Shown: in pieces, positions 42,301 to 51,968 of the stretch
How positions within the stretch are numbered: position 1 is the stretch's first letter
Layout of the letters: each line of letters begins with the position of its first letter
Assembly: GCF_016765775.1 (NCBI RefSeq)
Contig: NZ_JAESVN010000001.1
Span: 620,001 to 684,000, forward strand
Origin: Szabonella alba
Lineage (GTDB): Bacteria; Pseudomonadota; Alphaproteobacteria; Rhodobacterales; Rhodobacteraceae
Length of the DNA stretch: 64,000 bases
Reading direction: 5' to 3'
Notes under the pieces: generated by a model
Told to the model about the DNA's origin: nothing
The model's database searches: none
Seen by the model: the letters and a program-made list of their open reading frames with translations, nothing else
Translations under genes and position numbers: made by a program

Positions 42301-43578
42301 ATGACGCTGTTTCTGGAAAACGCGCGGGTGATCGACCCCGAGGCGGGGGAGATCCGCGAGGCCAATGTCATTCTGGACAATGGCCTGATCGCGGCAATTG
42401 GCGATGCCTCCGCCCCCATGGATGCCCGGATCATAGATTGCGGCGGCAAGTACCTTGCCCCCGGCATTGTCGATATCGGTGTGAAGATCGGTGAGCCCGG
42501 TGAGCGGCACCGCGAATCCTTCCGCTCGGCGGGGCTGGCGGCGGCGGCGGGCGGGGTGACGACCATCATCGCGCGGCCCGATACAGTGCCTGCCATCGAC
42601 ACGCCCGAAGTGCTGGAATTCGTGACGCGCCGCGCGTTGGAATCCTCCCCCGTCCGCATCCGCCACATGGCCGCGCTGACCAAGGGCCGGGCCGGGCGCG
42701 AAATGACCGAAATCGGATTTCTGCTGGATGCGGGTGCTGTGGCCTTCACCGATGGCGATCATGTCGTGACCGATACCAAGGTTCTGAGCCGCGCGCTGAC
42801 CTATGCGCGCAGTCTGGGCGCGCTGGTGATCGGCCATCCGCAAGACCCCGGACTGTCGGCGGGTGCTGCGGTTACATCGGGCAAGTTCGCCTCGCTGATG
42901 GGGCTGCCCGGCGTGCATCCGATGGCGGAACGGATCGGGCTGGACCGCGATCTCGGGCTGATCGAGATGACCGGCGCGCGCTATCATGCAGATCAGATCA
43001 CCACCGCGCGCAGCCTTCCGACGCTGCAGCGGGCCAAGGCCAACGGTCTGCCGGTGACGGCGGGTGTCTCGATCCACCATCTGACGCTGAACGAACTGGA
43101 TGTGGGCGACTATCGCAGTTTCTTCAAGCTGTCCCCGCCCTTGCGATCAGAAGAGGACCGGCTGGCCGTGGTTGCCGCCGTCGCCGAAGGGCTGATCGAC
43201 GTGATCTCATCCATGCACACCCCCGCCGATGAGGAAAGCAAGCGCCTGCCTTTCGAAGAGGCGCAGGCGGGCGCGGTGGCGCTGGAAACCTTCCTGCCCG
43301 CGATGATGCGGCTTTACCATGCGGGGGCGCTGAGCCTGCCGGACCTGTTCCGCGCGGCATCGCTGAATCCCGCGCGTCTGCTGGGCCTGCCGCAGGGCCG
43401 GATGGAAGAGGGCGCGCCTGCCGATCTGGTGCTGTTCGATCCCGATGCGCCCTTCCTGCTGGATCGCTTCACCCTGCGCTCGAAATCGCGCAACACGCCC
43501 TTTGACGGGCAGCGCATGGAGGGTAGGGTGCAGGCAACCTTCGTCGCGGGACGGCAGGTTTTCGGGCAGGAGGGCTGA
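42301..43578 (+). CDS. Dihydroorotase homologue lacking metal ligands (PyrC'/PyrX-like)
   Basis: The protein has 425 residues. The start at 42301 has GGAGA upstream. Overall it is a class-I dihydroorotase fold (ENARVIDPEAGE, AAAAGGVTTIIARP, SLNPARLLGLPQGRMEEGAP). However, the DxHxH metal motif reads Asp58-Ile-Gly-Val-Lys62 in VDIGVKIGEPG, and the catalytic TDHAPH reads SMHTPA (Asp replaced by Met305). The SIHHLTLNE segment is retained. With both His ligands and the catalytic Asp gone, hydrolysis is unlikely. Position after pyrB suggests a structural partner of aspartate carbamoyltransferase, as known for Pseudomonas PyrC'. An active pyrC should exist elsewhere. Confidence 0.88.
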   Translation: MTLFLENARVIDPEAGEIREANVILDNGLIAAIGDASAPMDARIIDCGGKYLAPGIVDIGVKIGEPGERHRESFRSAGLAAAAGGVTTIIARPDTVPAIDTPEVLEFVTRRALESSPVRIRHMAALTKGRAGREMTEIGFLLDAGAVAFTDGDHVVTDTKVLSRALTYARSLGALVIGHPQDPGLSAGAAVTSGKFASLMGLPGVHPMAERIGLDRDLGLIEMTGARYHADQITTARSLPTLQRAKANGLPVTAGVSIHHLTLNELDVGDYRSFFKLSPPLRSEEDRLAVVAAVAEGLIDVISSMHTPADEESKRLPFEEAQAGAVALETFLPAMMRLYHAGALSLPDLFRAASLNPARLLGLPQGRMEEGAPADLVLFDPDAPFLLDRFTLRSKSRNTPFDGQRMEGRVQATFVAGRQVFGQEG

Positions 43579-43581
43579 ACC

Positions 43582-44190
43582 ATGCCGGAGCTGACGACCG
43601 ATCCTATGCTTCTGACGCTGGTGGCGGTGCTGTCCTATCTGCTGGGCTCGGTGCCCTTTGGCGTGGTCATCACCCGGGCGATGGGGCTGGGCGATCTGCG
43701 CCAGATCGGATCGGGCAATATCGGTGCCACGAATGTGCTGCGCACCGGCAACAAGGCGGCGGCGGCGGCGACGCTGATCCTGGATGCGGCCAAGGGCGGG
43801 GTGGCGGTTCTGCTGGCCCGCGCGCTGCTGGGTGAGGATGCCGCACAGATGGCCGCACTTACCTCGTTTCTGGGCCATCTCTATCCGGTCTGGCTGCGCT
43901 TCCGGGGCGGCAAGGGGGTCGCGACGTTTTTCGGCACGCTGCTGGCGCTGGCATGGCCGGTGGGACTTGCGGCCTGCGCGACATGGCTGGTCGTGGCGGC
44001 GCTGCTGCGGATCTCGTCGGTCGCGGGTCTGGCTGCGGCGGGATCCTCGACCGGCTGGATGCTGCTCTTCGGGCGCTCCGAGATGTTCTTTCTGGGCGTG
44101 GTCCTGACAGCCCTGATCTATTGGAAACACCGCGAGAACATGGTGCGCATCAAGGCAGGCACCGAGCCTCGGATCGGCAGCAAGCGCTGA
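43582..44190 (+). CDS. plsY: Acyl-phosphate:glycerol-3-phosphate acyltransferase PlsY
   Basis: The protein has 202 residues with several hydrophobic helices. PlsY signatures: SYLLGSVPFGVVITR (SxPxG loop), DLRQIGSGNIGATNVLRTGN, and FLGHLYPVWLRFRGGKGVAT (the catalytic HxxP and GGKGVAT loop). It transfers acyl from acyl-phosphate to glycerol-3-phosphate, the first step of phospholipid synthesis. It starts 3 bp after the pyrC-like stop, so it is part of the pyrB-pyrC' operon, a common order in this bacterial group. Confidence 0.95.
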   Translation: MPELTTDPMLLTLVAVLSYLLGSVPFGVVITRAMGLGDLRQIGSGNIGATNVLRTGNKAAAAATLILDAAKGGVAVLLARALLGEDAAQMAALTSFLGHLYPVWLRFRGGKGVATFFGTLLALAWPVGLAACATWLVVAALLRISSVAGLAAAGSSTGWMLLFGRSEMFFLGVVLTALIYWKHRENMVRIKAGTEPRIGSKR

Positions 44191-44341
44191 CCCCATTGCC
44201 CGGCAGTCGCCTTCCCGGGCGGATGGACGGTTGTGCGGGGATATCTTGCCGCGCGTCAAGATTGCGGCTTGCAAATTTCGTGCGGGGCCGCATCCTGTAA
44301 AGATCGGAGGAAAGATCCCGCAGGAAAGGCCCGCGACCGGC

Positions 44342-45364
44342 ATGACAAAGATCAGGAACATGGAGGAGTTTGCCCGGCTGACCGGAATTTCACGGCCGAC
44401 CGTGTCGAAATTCTTCAACGATCCGGCGAGTGTCCGCGTCTCGACCCGCAACCGGATCGAGAAGGCGCTGGAACAATATGACTACCGGCCGAATATCTTT
44501 GCCATCAACCAGAACCGCAAACTGACCAAGAATATCGGCATTCTGGTGCCCTATCTGGCCGATCCCTTCTTTGCCGAGATCGCGCGCAAGATCGAACGGC
44601 GCTGCATTGATGCCGGATTCTGGCCGATCCTGTTCAGCGCCCATGGCGAACAGAAAACCGAGAATGACATTCTGGACAGTCTGCGATCGCTGAAACCGGC
44701 AGGGGCGCTGCTGGCGCCCTTGGGGCGGCGGTCCGACCGCGCGGCGCTGGAACAGTTCTGCCGTGCCGTGCCGACCGTGCTGTTCGACAGCAATATCGAG
44801 GGTATCGGCACGGCCTTCATCGGTTCGGACAATGCCCATTTTGTGGGCCAGATCGTCGAATATCTGTGCCGCACCGGCGAGCCGCCCTGTTTTTTCGAGA
44901 TGCAGCCGGTCAATCCCAACGCCAACAAGCGCCGCAATGCCTATATCGCGGTGATGGAGCGTCTGGGCCATGTGCCCAATGTGCTGCGTGTTGAAGGGGG
45001 CGGCTGGGATTTCGAGAAGGTGGGCTATGAGGGCGCGCTGGCCATGCTGGACGCGAATCGCCTGACGACCAACACGGTGCTGTGCAGCAATGACCGGCTG
45101 GCCATCGGCTTTCTGACCGCCTGCTATGAACGGGGGCTCAAGGTCGGCTATGCCGAAGGGTGCGCGCTGCGCGTTGCAGGCATCGACGACCACCCGTTTT
45201 CACGCTTCACCTGCCCGCCGCTGACCACCGTGGCGCAGGATTACGAATCCGTTTCAAACCGAAGCACTGAAACGCTTTTCCAACTTATCGACAGTGACGG
45301 CCCGCCTGCGACGCGGGTCGAGATGCTGTTCGAGGGGCGGCTGGTGATGCGGGCCTCGGCCTGA
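44342..45364 (+). CDS. LacI-family transcriptional regulator of the polyol operon
   Basis: The protein has 340 residues. Helix-turn-helix at the start: NMEEFARLTGISRPTVSKFF NDPASVRVS, hinge ALEQYDYRPN, then a periplasmic-binding-fold sensor (NIGILVPYLADPFFAEIARK, SNDRLAIGFLTACYERGL, VAGIDDHPFSRFTCPPLTTV). It lies 114 bp before smoE on the same strand, so it very probably represses the sorbitol/mannitol operon and releases on polyol. The frame extends to 44231, but the ATG at 44342 places the helix-turn-helix at the N-terminus as usual. Confidence 0.9.
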   Translation: MTKIRNMEEFARLTGISRPTVSKFFNDPASVRVSTRNRIEKALEQYDYRPNIFAINQNRKLTKNIGILVPYLADPFFAEIARKIERRCIDAGFWPILFSAHGEQKTENDILDSLRSLKPAGALLAPLGRRSDRAALEQFCRAVPTVLFDSNIEGIGTAFIGSDNAHFVGQIVEYLCRTGEPPCFFEMQPVNPNANKRRNAYIAVMERLGHVPNVLRVEGGGWDFEKVGYEGALAMLDANRLTTNTVLCSNDRLAIGFLTACYERGLKVGYAEGCALRVAGIDDHPFSRFTCPPLTTVAQDYESVSNRSTETLFQLIDSDGPPATRVEMLFEGRLVMRASA

Positions 45365-45411
45365 GGGCGGCTTTTGGCTGTCCCGATAAATTTACGCGCG
45401 GCAAGTTTTTA

Positions 45412-45440
45412 TTGACTGCGCGCCGAATTTTGACTTAGCC
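45412..45440 (+). promoter_or_regulatory. Sigma-70-type promoter of the smo operon
   Basis: TTGACT (45412-45417), a 17-base spacer, TTAGCC (45435-45440), 38 bp before the smoE ATG. The flanking AT-rich bases with ACGCGCGGC and CTGCGCGCCG are possible LacI-type operator elements around the -35 region. RBS GGGAGGAG precedes the ATG. Confidence 0.55.
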
Positions 45441-45478
45441 TGAGAGACATCATCCAAAAGAACAAGGGAGGAGTTCGG

Positions 45479-46792
45479 ATGTCTTTCAGAACGTCACTCG
45501 GTCTCGCGAGTGCGCTGGCCGTGGCTGCGTCCATGGCGGCCCATGCCCAGACCCCCAGCGGCACGATCACCATTGCCACCGTGAACAATGGCGACATGAT
45601 CCGCATGCAGGGGCTGACAAGCGAATTCAACGCGCAATATCCCGATATCAAGGTCGAATGGGTGACGCTGGAGGAGAATGTCCTGCGCAGCCGTGTCACG
45701 CAGGACGTGGCCACCAAGGGCGGCCAGTTCGATGTCATGACCATCGGCACCTATGAGGTTCCGATCTGGGGTGAGAATGGCTGGCTGGTCTCGCTGAACG
45801 ATCTGCCCGCCGAATGGGATGCCGATGACATCCTGCCCGCGATCCGCAGCGGGCTGACCGTAGACGGAGAGCTTTACGCAGCGCCGTTCTACGCCGAAAG
45901 CTCGATGGTGATGTATCGCACCGATCTGATGGAAGCGGCCGGGCTGACCATGCCCGAGGCGCCGACATGGGAATTCATCCGCGAGGCTGCCGAAGCCATG
46001 ACCGAGGGTGATGTCTATGGCATCTGCCTGCGCGGCAAGGCGGGCTGGGGTGAAAACATGGCCCTGCTGTCGGCCATGGGCAACAGCTTTGGCGCGCGCT
46101 GGTTCGATGAGGACTGGCAAGCCCAGTTCGACACCGAGCAATGGGCAAACACGATCAATTTCTACATGGACCTGATGACGAATTACGGCCCTCCGGGTGC
46201 TGCGAATAACGGGTTCAACGAAAACCTGTCGCTGTTCCAGCAAGGCAAATGCGGCATGTGGATCGACGCCACCGTTGCGGCATCCTTCGTGACCAATCCC
46301 AACGATTCCACCGTGGCCGACAAGGTTGGTTTCGCGCTGGCCCCCGATAACGGGCTGGGCAAGCGGGGCAACTGGCTCTGGGCATGGTCGCTGGCGGTTC
46401 CGGCAGGTTCGCAGCAGACCGAGGCGGCGAAGGCCTTTGTCGCCTGGGCCACAAGCAAGGAATACACAGCCCTTGTCGCCGAAAAGGAAGGCTGGGCCAA
46501 TGTGCCCCCGGGCACCCGGCAGTCGCTTTATGACAATGCCGAATACACCTCGGCGGCCAGCTTTGCCGATATGACGCTGCGCTCGATCAATTCGGCCGAT
46601 CCGACCCAGCCCACCGTCGACCCGGTCCCCTATACTGGCGTGCAATTCGTGGCGATCCCGGAATTTGCGGGTTTCGCGACCGAAGTCGGGCAGGAATTCG
46701 CGAATGCGCTGGCAGGCCAGCAAAGCGCGGAACAGGCACTTGAGCGTGCTCAGGCCGTGACCACGGACGCGATGGAAGCGGCAGGCTACTAA
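45479..46792 (+). CDS. smoE: Polyol (sorbitol/mannitol) ABC transporter substrate-binding protein
   Basis: The protein has 437 residues. Signal peptide (LGLASALAVAASMAAHA-Q). Family 1 extracellular solute-binding protein with TITIATVNNGDMIRMQGLTS, VTLEENVLRSRVTQDVATKG, YAAPFYAESSMVMYRTDLME, GKCGMWIDATVAASFV. It closely fits Rhodobacter SmoE in order and context. It binds sorbitol, mannitol or related polyols in the periplasm. First structural gene; a hairpin at 46805 separates it from the permease genes, in keeping with higher expression of the binding protein. Confidence 0.92.
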   Translation: MSFRTSLGLASALAVAASMAAHAQTPSGTITIATVNNGDMIRMQGLTSEFNAQYPDIKVEWVTLEENVLRSRVTQDVATKGGQFDVMTIGTYEVPIWGENGWLVSLNDLPAEWDADDILPAIRSGLTVDGELYAAPFYAESSMVMYRTDLMEAAGLTMPEAPTWEFIREAAEAMTEGDVYGICLRGKAGWGENMALLSAMGNSFGARWFDEDWQAQFDTEQWANTINFYMDLMTNYGPPGAANNGFNENLSLFQQGKCGMWIDATVAASFVTNPNDSTVADKVGFALAPDNGLGKRGNWLWAWSLAVPAGSQQTEAAKAFVAWATSKEYTALVAEKEGWANVPPGTRQSLYDNAEYTSAASFADMTLRSINSADPTQPTVDPVPYTGVQFVAIPEFAGFATEVGQEFANALAGQQSAEQALERAQAVTTDAMEAAGY

Positions 46793-46804
46793 CGGCTCCT
46801 CCCT

Positions 46805-46844
46805 GGCCGGAGGGCAGGCGCAAGCCGCGCTCTCCGGTCCTTTT
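46805..46844 (+). terminator. Attenuator-like hairpin after smoE
   Basis: GGCCGGAG (46805-46812) pairs with CTCCGGTC (46832-46839) with one G-U pair, followed by CTTTTCTCTT. It probably gives partial termination, reducing permease expression relative to the binding protein. Confidence 0.65.
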
Positions 46845-46906
46845 CTCTTCGAGTGTATCACGATTCCCGGGCCGGCCAGGCTGCCGTCCCCAGCGGAGGC
46901 ATGACC

Positions 46907-47773
46907 ATGGCAACGCAGCATTCCCGAACTGCGGCCCGTCTGATGCTGGCACCCGCTGTCATTCTGCTTTTGGGCTGGATGCTGGTGCCACTGACGATGA
47001 CGCTGCTGTTTTCGTTCAAGCAATATCTTCCGATGCGGGGCGGTGACCTCGGTTGGGTCGGGTTCGACAACTATATCCGCTTTGTGGGATCCAGCGCCTT
47101 CTGGCCCTCGGTTGTCACGACACTGGTGATCGTGGGCAGCGTTCTGGTCATCACCATCGTTCTGGGTGTCCTGCTGGCGCTTCTGCTGGATCAGCCGATG
47201 TGGGGGCAGGGGGTCGTACGTATCCTTGTCATTGCGCCCTTTTTCGTGATGCCCACGGTGTCGGCGCTGGTCTGGAAAAACATGTTCATGGATCCGGTGA
47301 ACGGGCTGTTCGCGCATCTGTGGAAATTCTTCGGGGCCACGCCGATCTCATGGCTGTCCGAGGCCTCGATGACCTCGATCATCATGATCGTGTCATGGCA
47401 ATGGCTGCCCTTTGCGACGCTGATCCTGTTGACGGCGATCCAGTCGCTGGACAGTGAACAGCTGGAAGCCGCCGAAATGGACGGCGCCCCGCCGCTGTCG
47501 CGTTTCGGCCATATCATCCTGCCCCATCTGGGGCGCGCCATCGCGATTGTCGTGCTGATCCAGACGATCTTTCTGCTGGGCGTCTTTGCCGAGATCTTCG
47601 TGACGACCCAAGGGTCCTTCGGTACCCGCACGCTGACCTATCTCATCTTCCAGCGCGTGCTGGAAAGCCAGAATGTCGGGCTCGGTTCTGCCGGGGGCGT
47701 CTATGCAATCATCCTTGCCAATATCCTTGCCATCTTCCTGATGCGCATCGTCGGCAAGAATCTGGACAGGTGA
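46907..47773 (+). CDS. smoF: Polyol ABC transporter permease 1
   Basis: The protein has 288 residues. GGAGG (46895-46899) is 7 bases before the ATG at 46907 and only 1 base before the ATG at 46901, so I use 46907. Six hydrophobic helices; the MalF/UgpA-type permease loop EQLEAAEMDGAPPLSRFGHI (EAAxxDGA) contacts the ATPase. Forms the membrane channel with SmoG. Gap of 10 bp to smoG. Confidence 0.92.
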   Translation: MATQHSRTAARLMLAPAVILLLGWMLVPLTMTLLFSFKQYLPMRGGDLGWVGFDNYIRFVGSSAFWPSVVTTLVIVGSVLVITIVLGVLLALLLDQPMWGQGVVRILVIAPFFVMPTVSALVWKNMFMDPVNGLFAHLWKFFGATPISWLSEASMTSIIMIVSWQWLPFATLILLTAIQSLDSEQLEAAEMDGAPPLSRFGHIILPHLGRAIAIVVLIQTIFLLGVFAEIFVTTQGSFGTRTLTYLIFQRVLESQNVGLGSAGGVYAIILANILAIFLMRIVGKNLDR

Positions 47774-47783
47774 GGAACACATC

Positions 47784-48614
47784 ATGGCCCGCGCCGTCAC
47801 ACCCCGCCGCAAAGCCGTCAACACCGCCCTTGCCTGGGCCGTTGGACTGCTGATCTTCTTTCCGATCCTCTGGACGATCCTGACCAGCTTCAAAACCGAG
47901 GCCACGGCAATTGCCGATCCGCCGGTCTGGTTGTTCTTCGACTGGACGCTGGAAAACTATGCCGTCGTGCAGGAACGCTCGGACTATTCGCGCTTTCTGT
48001 GGAATTCGATCATCATCGCAGGGGGCTCGACCCTTCTGGGGCTGATCATCGCCATTCCGGCCGCATGGTCGATGGCCTTCGTGCCCTCGCGCTTTACCAA
48101 GGACATCCTGCTGTGGATGCTGTCCACCAAGATGCTGCCGGCGGTGGGGGTGCTGTATCCGATCTACCTGATCTTCATCCAGTTCGGACTTCTGGACACG
48201 CGGATCGGCCTGACCGTCGTCATCATGTTCATCAACCTGCCGATCATCGTCTGGATGCTCTACACCTATTTCAAGGAGATCCCCGGCGAGATCCTTGAGG
48301 CGGCACGGATGGATGGTGCCACCCTGCGGGAGGAAATCCTGTATGTCCTCACACCAATGGCCATTCCGGGCATCGCCTCGACGGTTCTGCTCAACGTGAT
48401 CCTCGCCTGGAACGAGGCGTTCTGGACGCTCAACCTGACGGCGGCCAAGGCCGCCCCCCTGACGGCCTTCATCGCCAGCTATTCCAGCCCCGAGGGCCTT
48501 TTCTACGCCAAACTCAGCGCGGCCTCGACCATGGCCATCGCGCCGATCCTCATTCTGGGCTGGTTCAGCCAGAAACAACTTGTGCGCGGCCTGACCTTCG
48601 GCGCGGTGAAATAA
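47784..48614 (+). CDS. smoG: Polyol ABC transporter permease 2
   Basis: The protein has 276 residues. MalG-type permease: [40 protein letters not shown], and [20 protein letters not shown] (EAAxxDGA loop). Ends [16 protein letters not shown], the conserved C-terminal signature of these permeases. Its TAA stop merges with the AAGGAG ribosome-binding site of smoK. Confidence 0.93.
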   Translation: MARAVTPRRKAVNTALAWAVGLLIFFPILWTILTSFKTEATAIADPPVWLFFDWTLENYAVVQERSDYSRFLWNSIIIAGGSTLLGLIIAIPAAWSMAFVPSRFTKDILLWMLSTKMLPAVGVLYPIYLIFIQFGLLDTRIGLTVVIMFINLPIIVWMLYTYFKEIPGEILEAARMDGATLREEILYVLTPMAIPGIASTVLLNVILAWNEAFWTLNLTAAKAAPLTAFIASYSSPEGLFYAKLSAASTMAIAPILILGWFSQKQLVRGLTFGAVK

Positions 48615-48625
48615 GGAGAACAGTG

Positions 48626-49630
48626 ATGGGACGTATCGTTCTCGAACAGGTGACGAAAAGCTTCGGCGAGGTCACCGTCATTCCGCCGCTGGACCTGACG
48701 ATCGAAGACGGGGAATTCACCGTTTTCGTCGGTCCGTCGGGCTGCGGCAAATCCACCCTGCTGCGGCTGATCGCGGGGCTTGAGGATGTGTCCTCGGGCA
48801 GGATCGCGATTGACGGCACGGAGGCGACGGCGCTTTCGCCGTCGAAACGGCGGCTTGCGATGGTGTTCCAGTCCTATGCGCTTTACCCGCATATGACGGT
48901 GCGCAAGAATATCGCCTTTCCGCTGCGCATGGCGGGGATGGACAAGGCTGAACAGGAACGCCGCGTGACGCAGGCCGCGTCCGTTCTGAACCTGACGGAT
49001 TATCTGGAACGCCGCCCGGGGCAGTTGTCGGGCGGTCAGCGCCAGCGTGTGGCCATCGGCCGGGCCATCGTGCGCGAACCGTCGGCCTTTCTGTTCGATG
49101 AACCGCTGTCGAACCTTGATGCGGCGCTGCGGGTCGGCATGCGGCTGGAAATTTCCGAACTGCACAAGCGGCTGGCCACGACGATGATCTATGTCACCCA
49201 TGATCAGGTCGAGGCGATGACCATGGCCGACAAGATTGTCGTGCTGCGCGCGGGCCATATCGAACAGGTCGGCAGCCCGCTGGACCTTTATCACAATCCG
49301 CGCAATGTCTTTGTCGCGGGCTTCATCGGGTCGCCGACCATGAACCTGATCACTGGGCCCGAGGCCGCCAAGCACAATGCCAGGACTATCGGCGTGCGGC
49401 CCGAACATATCACGGTTTCGGCGACCGAAGGCCCCTGGTCGGGCACGGTTGCGGTTTCGGAACATCTGGGTTCGGACACGTTCTTTCATGTCCATGGCAC
49501 GGGGCTGGCGGACTCGATCACCGTGCGCGCCGGTGGCGAGGTAGGTTTCCGTCACGGTGACCGCATCCACCTGACCCCGCGTGCCGATGTCATCCACCGT
49601 TTCGATGACAAGGGGCTGCGGATCGCATGA
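48626..49630 (+). CDS. smoK: Polyol ABC transporter ATP-binding protein
   Basis: The protein has 334 residues. AAGGAG is 7 bases before the ATG at 48626; an in-frame GTG sits just ahead. Walker [15 protein letters not shown]-loop [15 protein letters not shown], signature [15 protein letters not shown], Walker [13 protein letters not shown]-loop VTHDQVEAM, then a C-terminal OB/TOBE domain ([13 protein letters not shown]...[20 protein letters not shown]) as in MalK/UgpC. Energises uptake through SmoFG. Stop overlaps smoS start as ATGA. Confidence 0.94.
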   Translation: MGRIVLEQVTKSFGEVTVIPPLDLTIEDGEFTVFVGPSGCGKSTLLRLIAGLEDVSSGRIAIDGTEATALSPSKRRLAMVFQSYALYPHMTVRKNIAFPLRMAGMDKAEQERRVTQAASVLNLTDYLERRPGQLSGGQRQRVAIGRAIVREPSAFLFDEPLSNLDAALRVGMRLEISELHKRLATTMIYVTHDQVEAMTMADKIVVLRAGHIEQVGSPLDLYHNPRNVFVAGFIGSPTMNLITGPEAAKHNARTIGVRPEHITVSATEGPWSGTVAVSEHLGSDTFFHVHGTGLADSITVRAGGEVGFRHGDRIHLTPRADVIHRFDDKGLRIA

Positions 49631-50400
49631 AGCGGCTTGAAGGGAAGACCGCCCTGATTACCGGGGCGGCGCGCGGGATCGGTCTGGCCTTTGCCGAGGC
49701 CTATCTGCGCGAAGGCGCCCGCGTCGCCATCGGCGATATCGACATCGCCCGCGCCCGGGCCGAGGCCGCGCGCCTCGGCCCGCATGTGATGGCGGTGGAC
49801 CTGGATGTGACGAAAGATGACAGCATCGAGGCGGGCGTGGCGGCGGTCGCCGCACAGTTCGGCCAGATCGACATTCTGGTGAACAATGCCGCGATCTTCA
49901 CCGCCGCGCCTTTGGTGGACATCAGCCGCGCCGATTATGCCCGCACCTTCGACATCAATGTCGCGGGCACGCTGTTCACGATGCAGGCCGTTGCCCGGCA
50001 CATGATCGAACGCGGGATCAGGGGCCGGATCATCAACATGGCCTCGCAGGCCGGGCGACGCGGGGAATCGCTGGTCGCGGTCTATTGCGCGACCAAGGCG
50101 GCGGTCATCAGCCTGACGCAATCGGCGGGGCTGAACCTGATCCAGCATGGCATCAATGTGAATGCCATCGCGCCCGGCGTGGTGGATGGCGAACATTGGG
50201 ACGGGGTCGATGCCTTTTTCGCGAAACATGAAGGCAAGGCTCCGGGACAGAAAAAGCGCGAAGTGGGCGAGGCCGTGCCCTATGGCCGCATGGGCCGCGC
50301 CGGGGATCTGACCGGAATGGCCGTGTTTCTGGCCTCGGATGAGGCGGAATATATCGTGGCGCAGACCTATAATGTGGATGGCGGCCAATGGATGAGCTGA
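49627..50400 (+). CDS. smoS: Sorbitol dehydrogenase (short-chain dehydrogenase)
   Basis: The protein has 257 residues. SDR fold: [11 protein letters not shown] (cofactor Gly motif), [10 protein letters not shown], catalytic Ser140, Tyr153 and Lys157 ([11 protein letters not shown]). It matches the Rhodobacter SmoS/polyol dehydrogenase type, which oxidises sorbitol to fructose with NAD+. Asp37 after the second strand ([11 protein letters not shown]) favours NAD over NADP. Overlaps smoK by 4 bp and mtlK by 13 bp: tightly coupled. Confidence 0.93.
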   Translation: MKRLEGKTALITGAARGIGLAFAEAYLREGARVAIGDIDIARARAEAARLGPHVMAVDLDVTKDDSIEAGVAAVAAQFGQIDILVNNAAIFTAAPLVDISRADYARTFDINVAGTLFTMQAVARHMIERGIRGRIINMASQAGRRGESLVAVYCATKAAVISLTQSAGLNLIQHGINVNAIAPGVVDGEHWDGVDAFFAKHEGKAPGQKKREVGEAVPYGRMGRAGDLTGMAVFLASDEAEYIVAQTYNVDGGQWMS

Positions 50401-51866
50401 TCCCGCTTTCGCAGGCCAGTTTGGCGCGCCTGCCCGCATCCGTGCGCGTGCCGCGCTATGATCGTGGGGCGCTGACGCCCGGCATCGTGCATATCGGTCT
50501 GGGCAATTTCCACCGCGCGCATCAGGCCTGGTATCTGCACCGGCTGTTCGACATGGGTCTGAACCATGACTGGGCGATCATTGGCGCAGGCGTGCGGGCC
50601 AATGACGCGCAGATGCGCGACCGGCTGCTGGCGCAGGACTGTCTGACAACGCTGATCGAGCTGGACCCGGCCGGAAAATCGGCCGAGGTCACCGGCGCGA
50701 TGATCGGCTTTCTTGCCGTGGAAGAGGGCAATGCCCCCCTGATCGCGCAGATGGCGGATCCGGCGATCCGCATCGTCGCGCTGACCGTCACCGAAGGCGG
50801 CTATTACCTTGATCCGGCAACGGGCGGGCTGGATGCGGCCCATCCCGATATCGTGCATGACGCCGCCCATCCCGACCGTCCGCGCACGGCCTTCGGCGCC
50901 ATGGTCGCGGCATTGCGGATCCGGCGGGACCGGGGCACGGGTCCGTTCACGGGGCTTTGCTGCGACAATCTGCAGGGCAATGGCGCGGTGCTGCGCCGCG
51001 CGGTCGTGTCGCTGGCGCAGTTGTCGGATCCCGATCTGGCGGCATGGATCGACAGCGCCTGTTCCTTTCCCAATTCCATGGTCGATTGCATCGTGCCCGC
51101 CACCGGCCCGCGTGAAATCGCGCTGGCGCGGGATCTGGGCATCGCCGATGCCGCCCCCGTCACGCATGAAAACTTCCGCCAATGGGTGATCGAGGACGCC
51201 TTCTGCGCCGGGCGGCCCGACTGGGACCGCGTGGGGGCGACCTTCTCGGATGACGTCCATGCCTATGAGATGATGAAAATCCGCATCCTGAATGGCGGAC
51301 ATCAGATAATCGCGGCCCCGGGCGAAGTGCTGGGGCTGACGACGATCGCCGAAACCATGGCCGATCCGGGGATCCGCGCCCTGCTGCGCCGGGTCGTCAC
51401 CGAGGAAATCGCGCCGCATGTCGCGCCGGTGCCGGGGATCACACCGCAGGATTATCTGGACCTGATCGACCGGCGCTTTTCCAATCCCGAGATTGCCGAT
51501 ACGACGCGCCGTGTTGCCTTTGACGGCTCCAGCCGACAGCCGGGCTTCATCCTGCCCTCGATCCGCGACGGGCTGCGCAGCGGCGCGCCGGTTGCAGGGC
51601 TGGCGCTGGTTTCGGCCCTTTGGGCGCGCTATTGCCGGGGCCTGCGCGAGGACGGGCGCGAGATCGCGCCGAATGATCCGCATTGGGGCCGGCTGCAGAC
51701 CGTCGCGCTGGCGGCGGAAAGCCGGCCGATGGCATGGCTGGAACAGCGCGACCTTTACGGCGATCTGGCTGCCGAGCCGCGCTTTGCCGGTGCCTTTGAC
51801 GGCTGGATGCAACAGATGCGCGAGAATGGGGTCGCGGCGGTGATTGCCGCCTATTGCCTGTCCTGA
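50388..51866 (+). CDS. mtlK: Mannitol 2-dehydrogenase
   Basis: The protein has 492 residues. Polyol-specific long-chain dehydrogenase: GIVHIGLGNFHRAHQAWYLH (cofactor region), LTVTEGGYYLDPATGGLD, and the active-site MMKIRILNGGHQIIA with the catalytic Lys. Oxidises mannitol, and often arabitol or sorbitol, to ketohexose with NAD+. Last gene of the smo operon. The downstream region at 51867-51968 belongs to the glc operon promoter. Confidence 0.94.
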   Translation: MDELIPLSQASLARLPASVRVPRYDRGALTPGIVHIGLGNFHRAHQAWYLHRLFDMGLNHDWAIIGAGVRANDAQMRDRLLAQDCLTTLIELDPAGKSAEVTGAMIGFLAVEEGNAPLIAQMADPAIRIVALTVTEGGYYLDPATGGLDAAHPDIVHDAAHPDRPRTAFGAMVAALRIRRDRGTGPFTGLCCDNLQGNGAVLRRAVVSLAQLSDPDLAAWIDSACSFPNSMVDCIVPATGPREIALARDLGIADAAPVTHENFRQWVIEDAFCAGRPDWDRVGATFSDDVHAYEMMKIRILNGGHQIIAAPGEVLGLTTIAETMADPGIRALLRRVVTEEIAPHVAPVPGITPQDYLDLIDRRFSNPEIADTTRRVAFDGSSRQPGFILPSIRDGLRSGAPVAGLALVSALWARYCRGLREDGREIAPNDPHWGRLQTVALAAESRPMAWLEQRDLYGDLAAEPRFAGAFDGWMQQMRENGVAAVIAAYCLS

Positions 51867-51927
51867 CCATCGCGCGCGGCGGGACTATGGATGTGACGGG
51901 GACGTGGTGCTTGCCTCCATGGGATGA

Positions 51928-51948
51928 TTGGTTATATTATTTTACCAG
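51928..51948. promoter_or_regulatory. AT-rich operator-like inverted repeat before glcD
   Basis: TTGGT, 11 AT-rich bases, ACCAG (51928-51948), 21 bp before the glcD ATG. TGGT...ACCA symmetry fits GntR/FadR-type regulators such as GlcC, which controls glcDEF in other bacteria. No glcC-like gene is in the window. Confidence 0.4.
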
Positions 51949-51968
51949 TTTCCCGGGAGAGGATCGCC

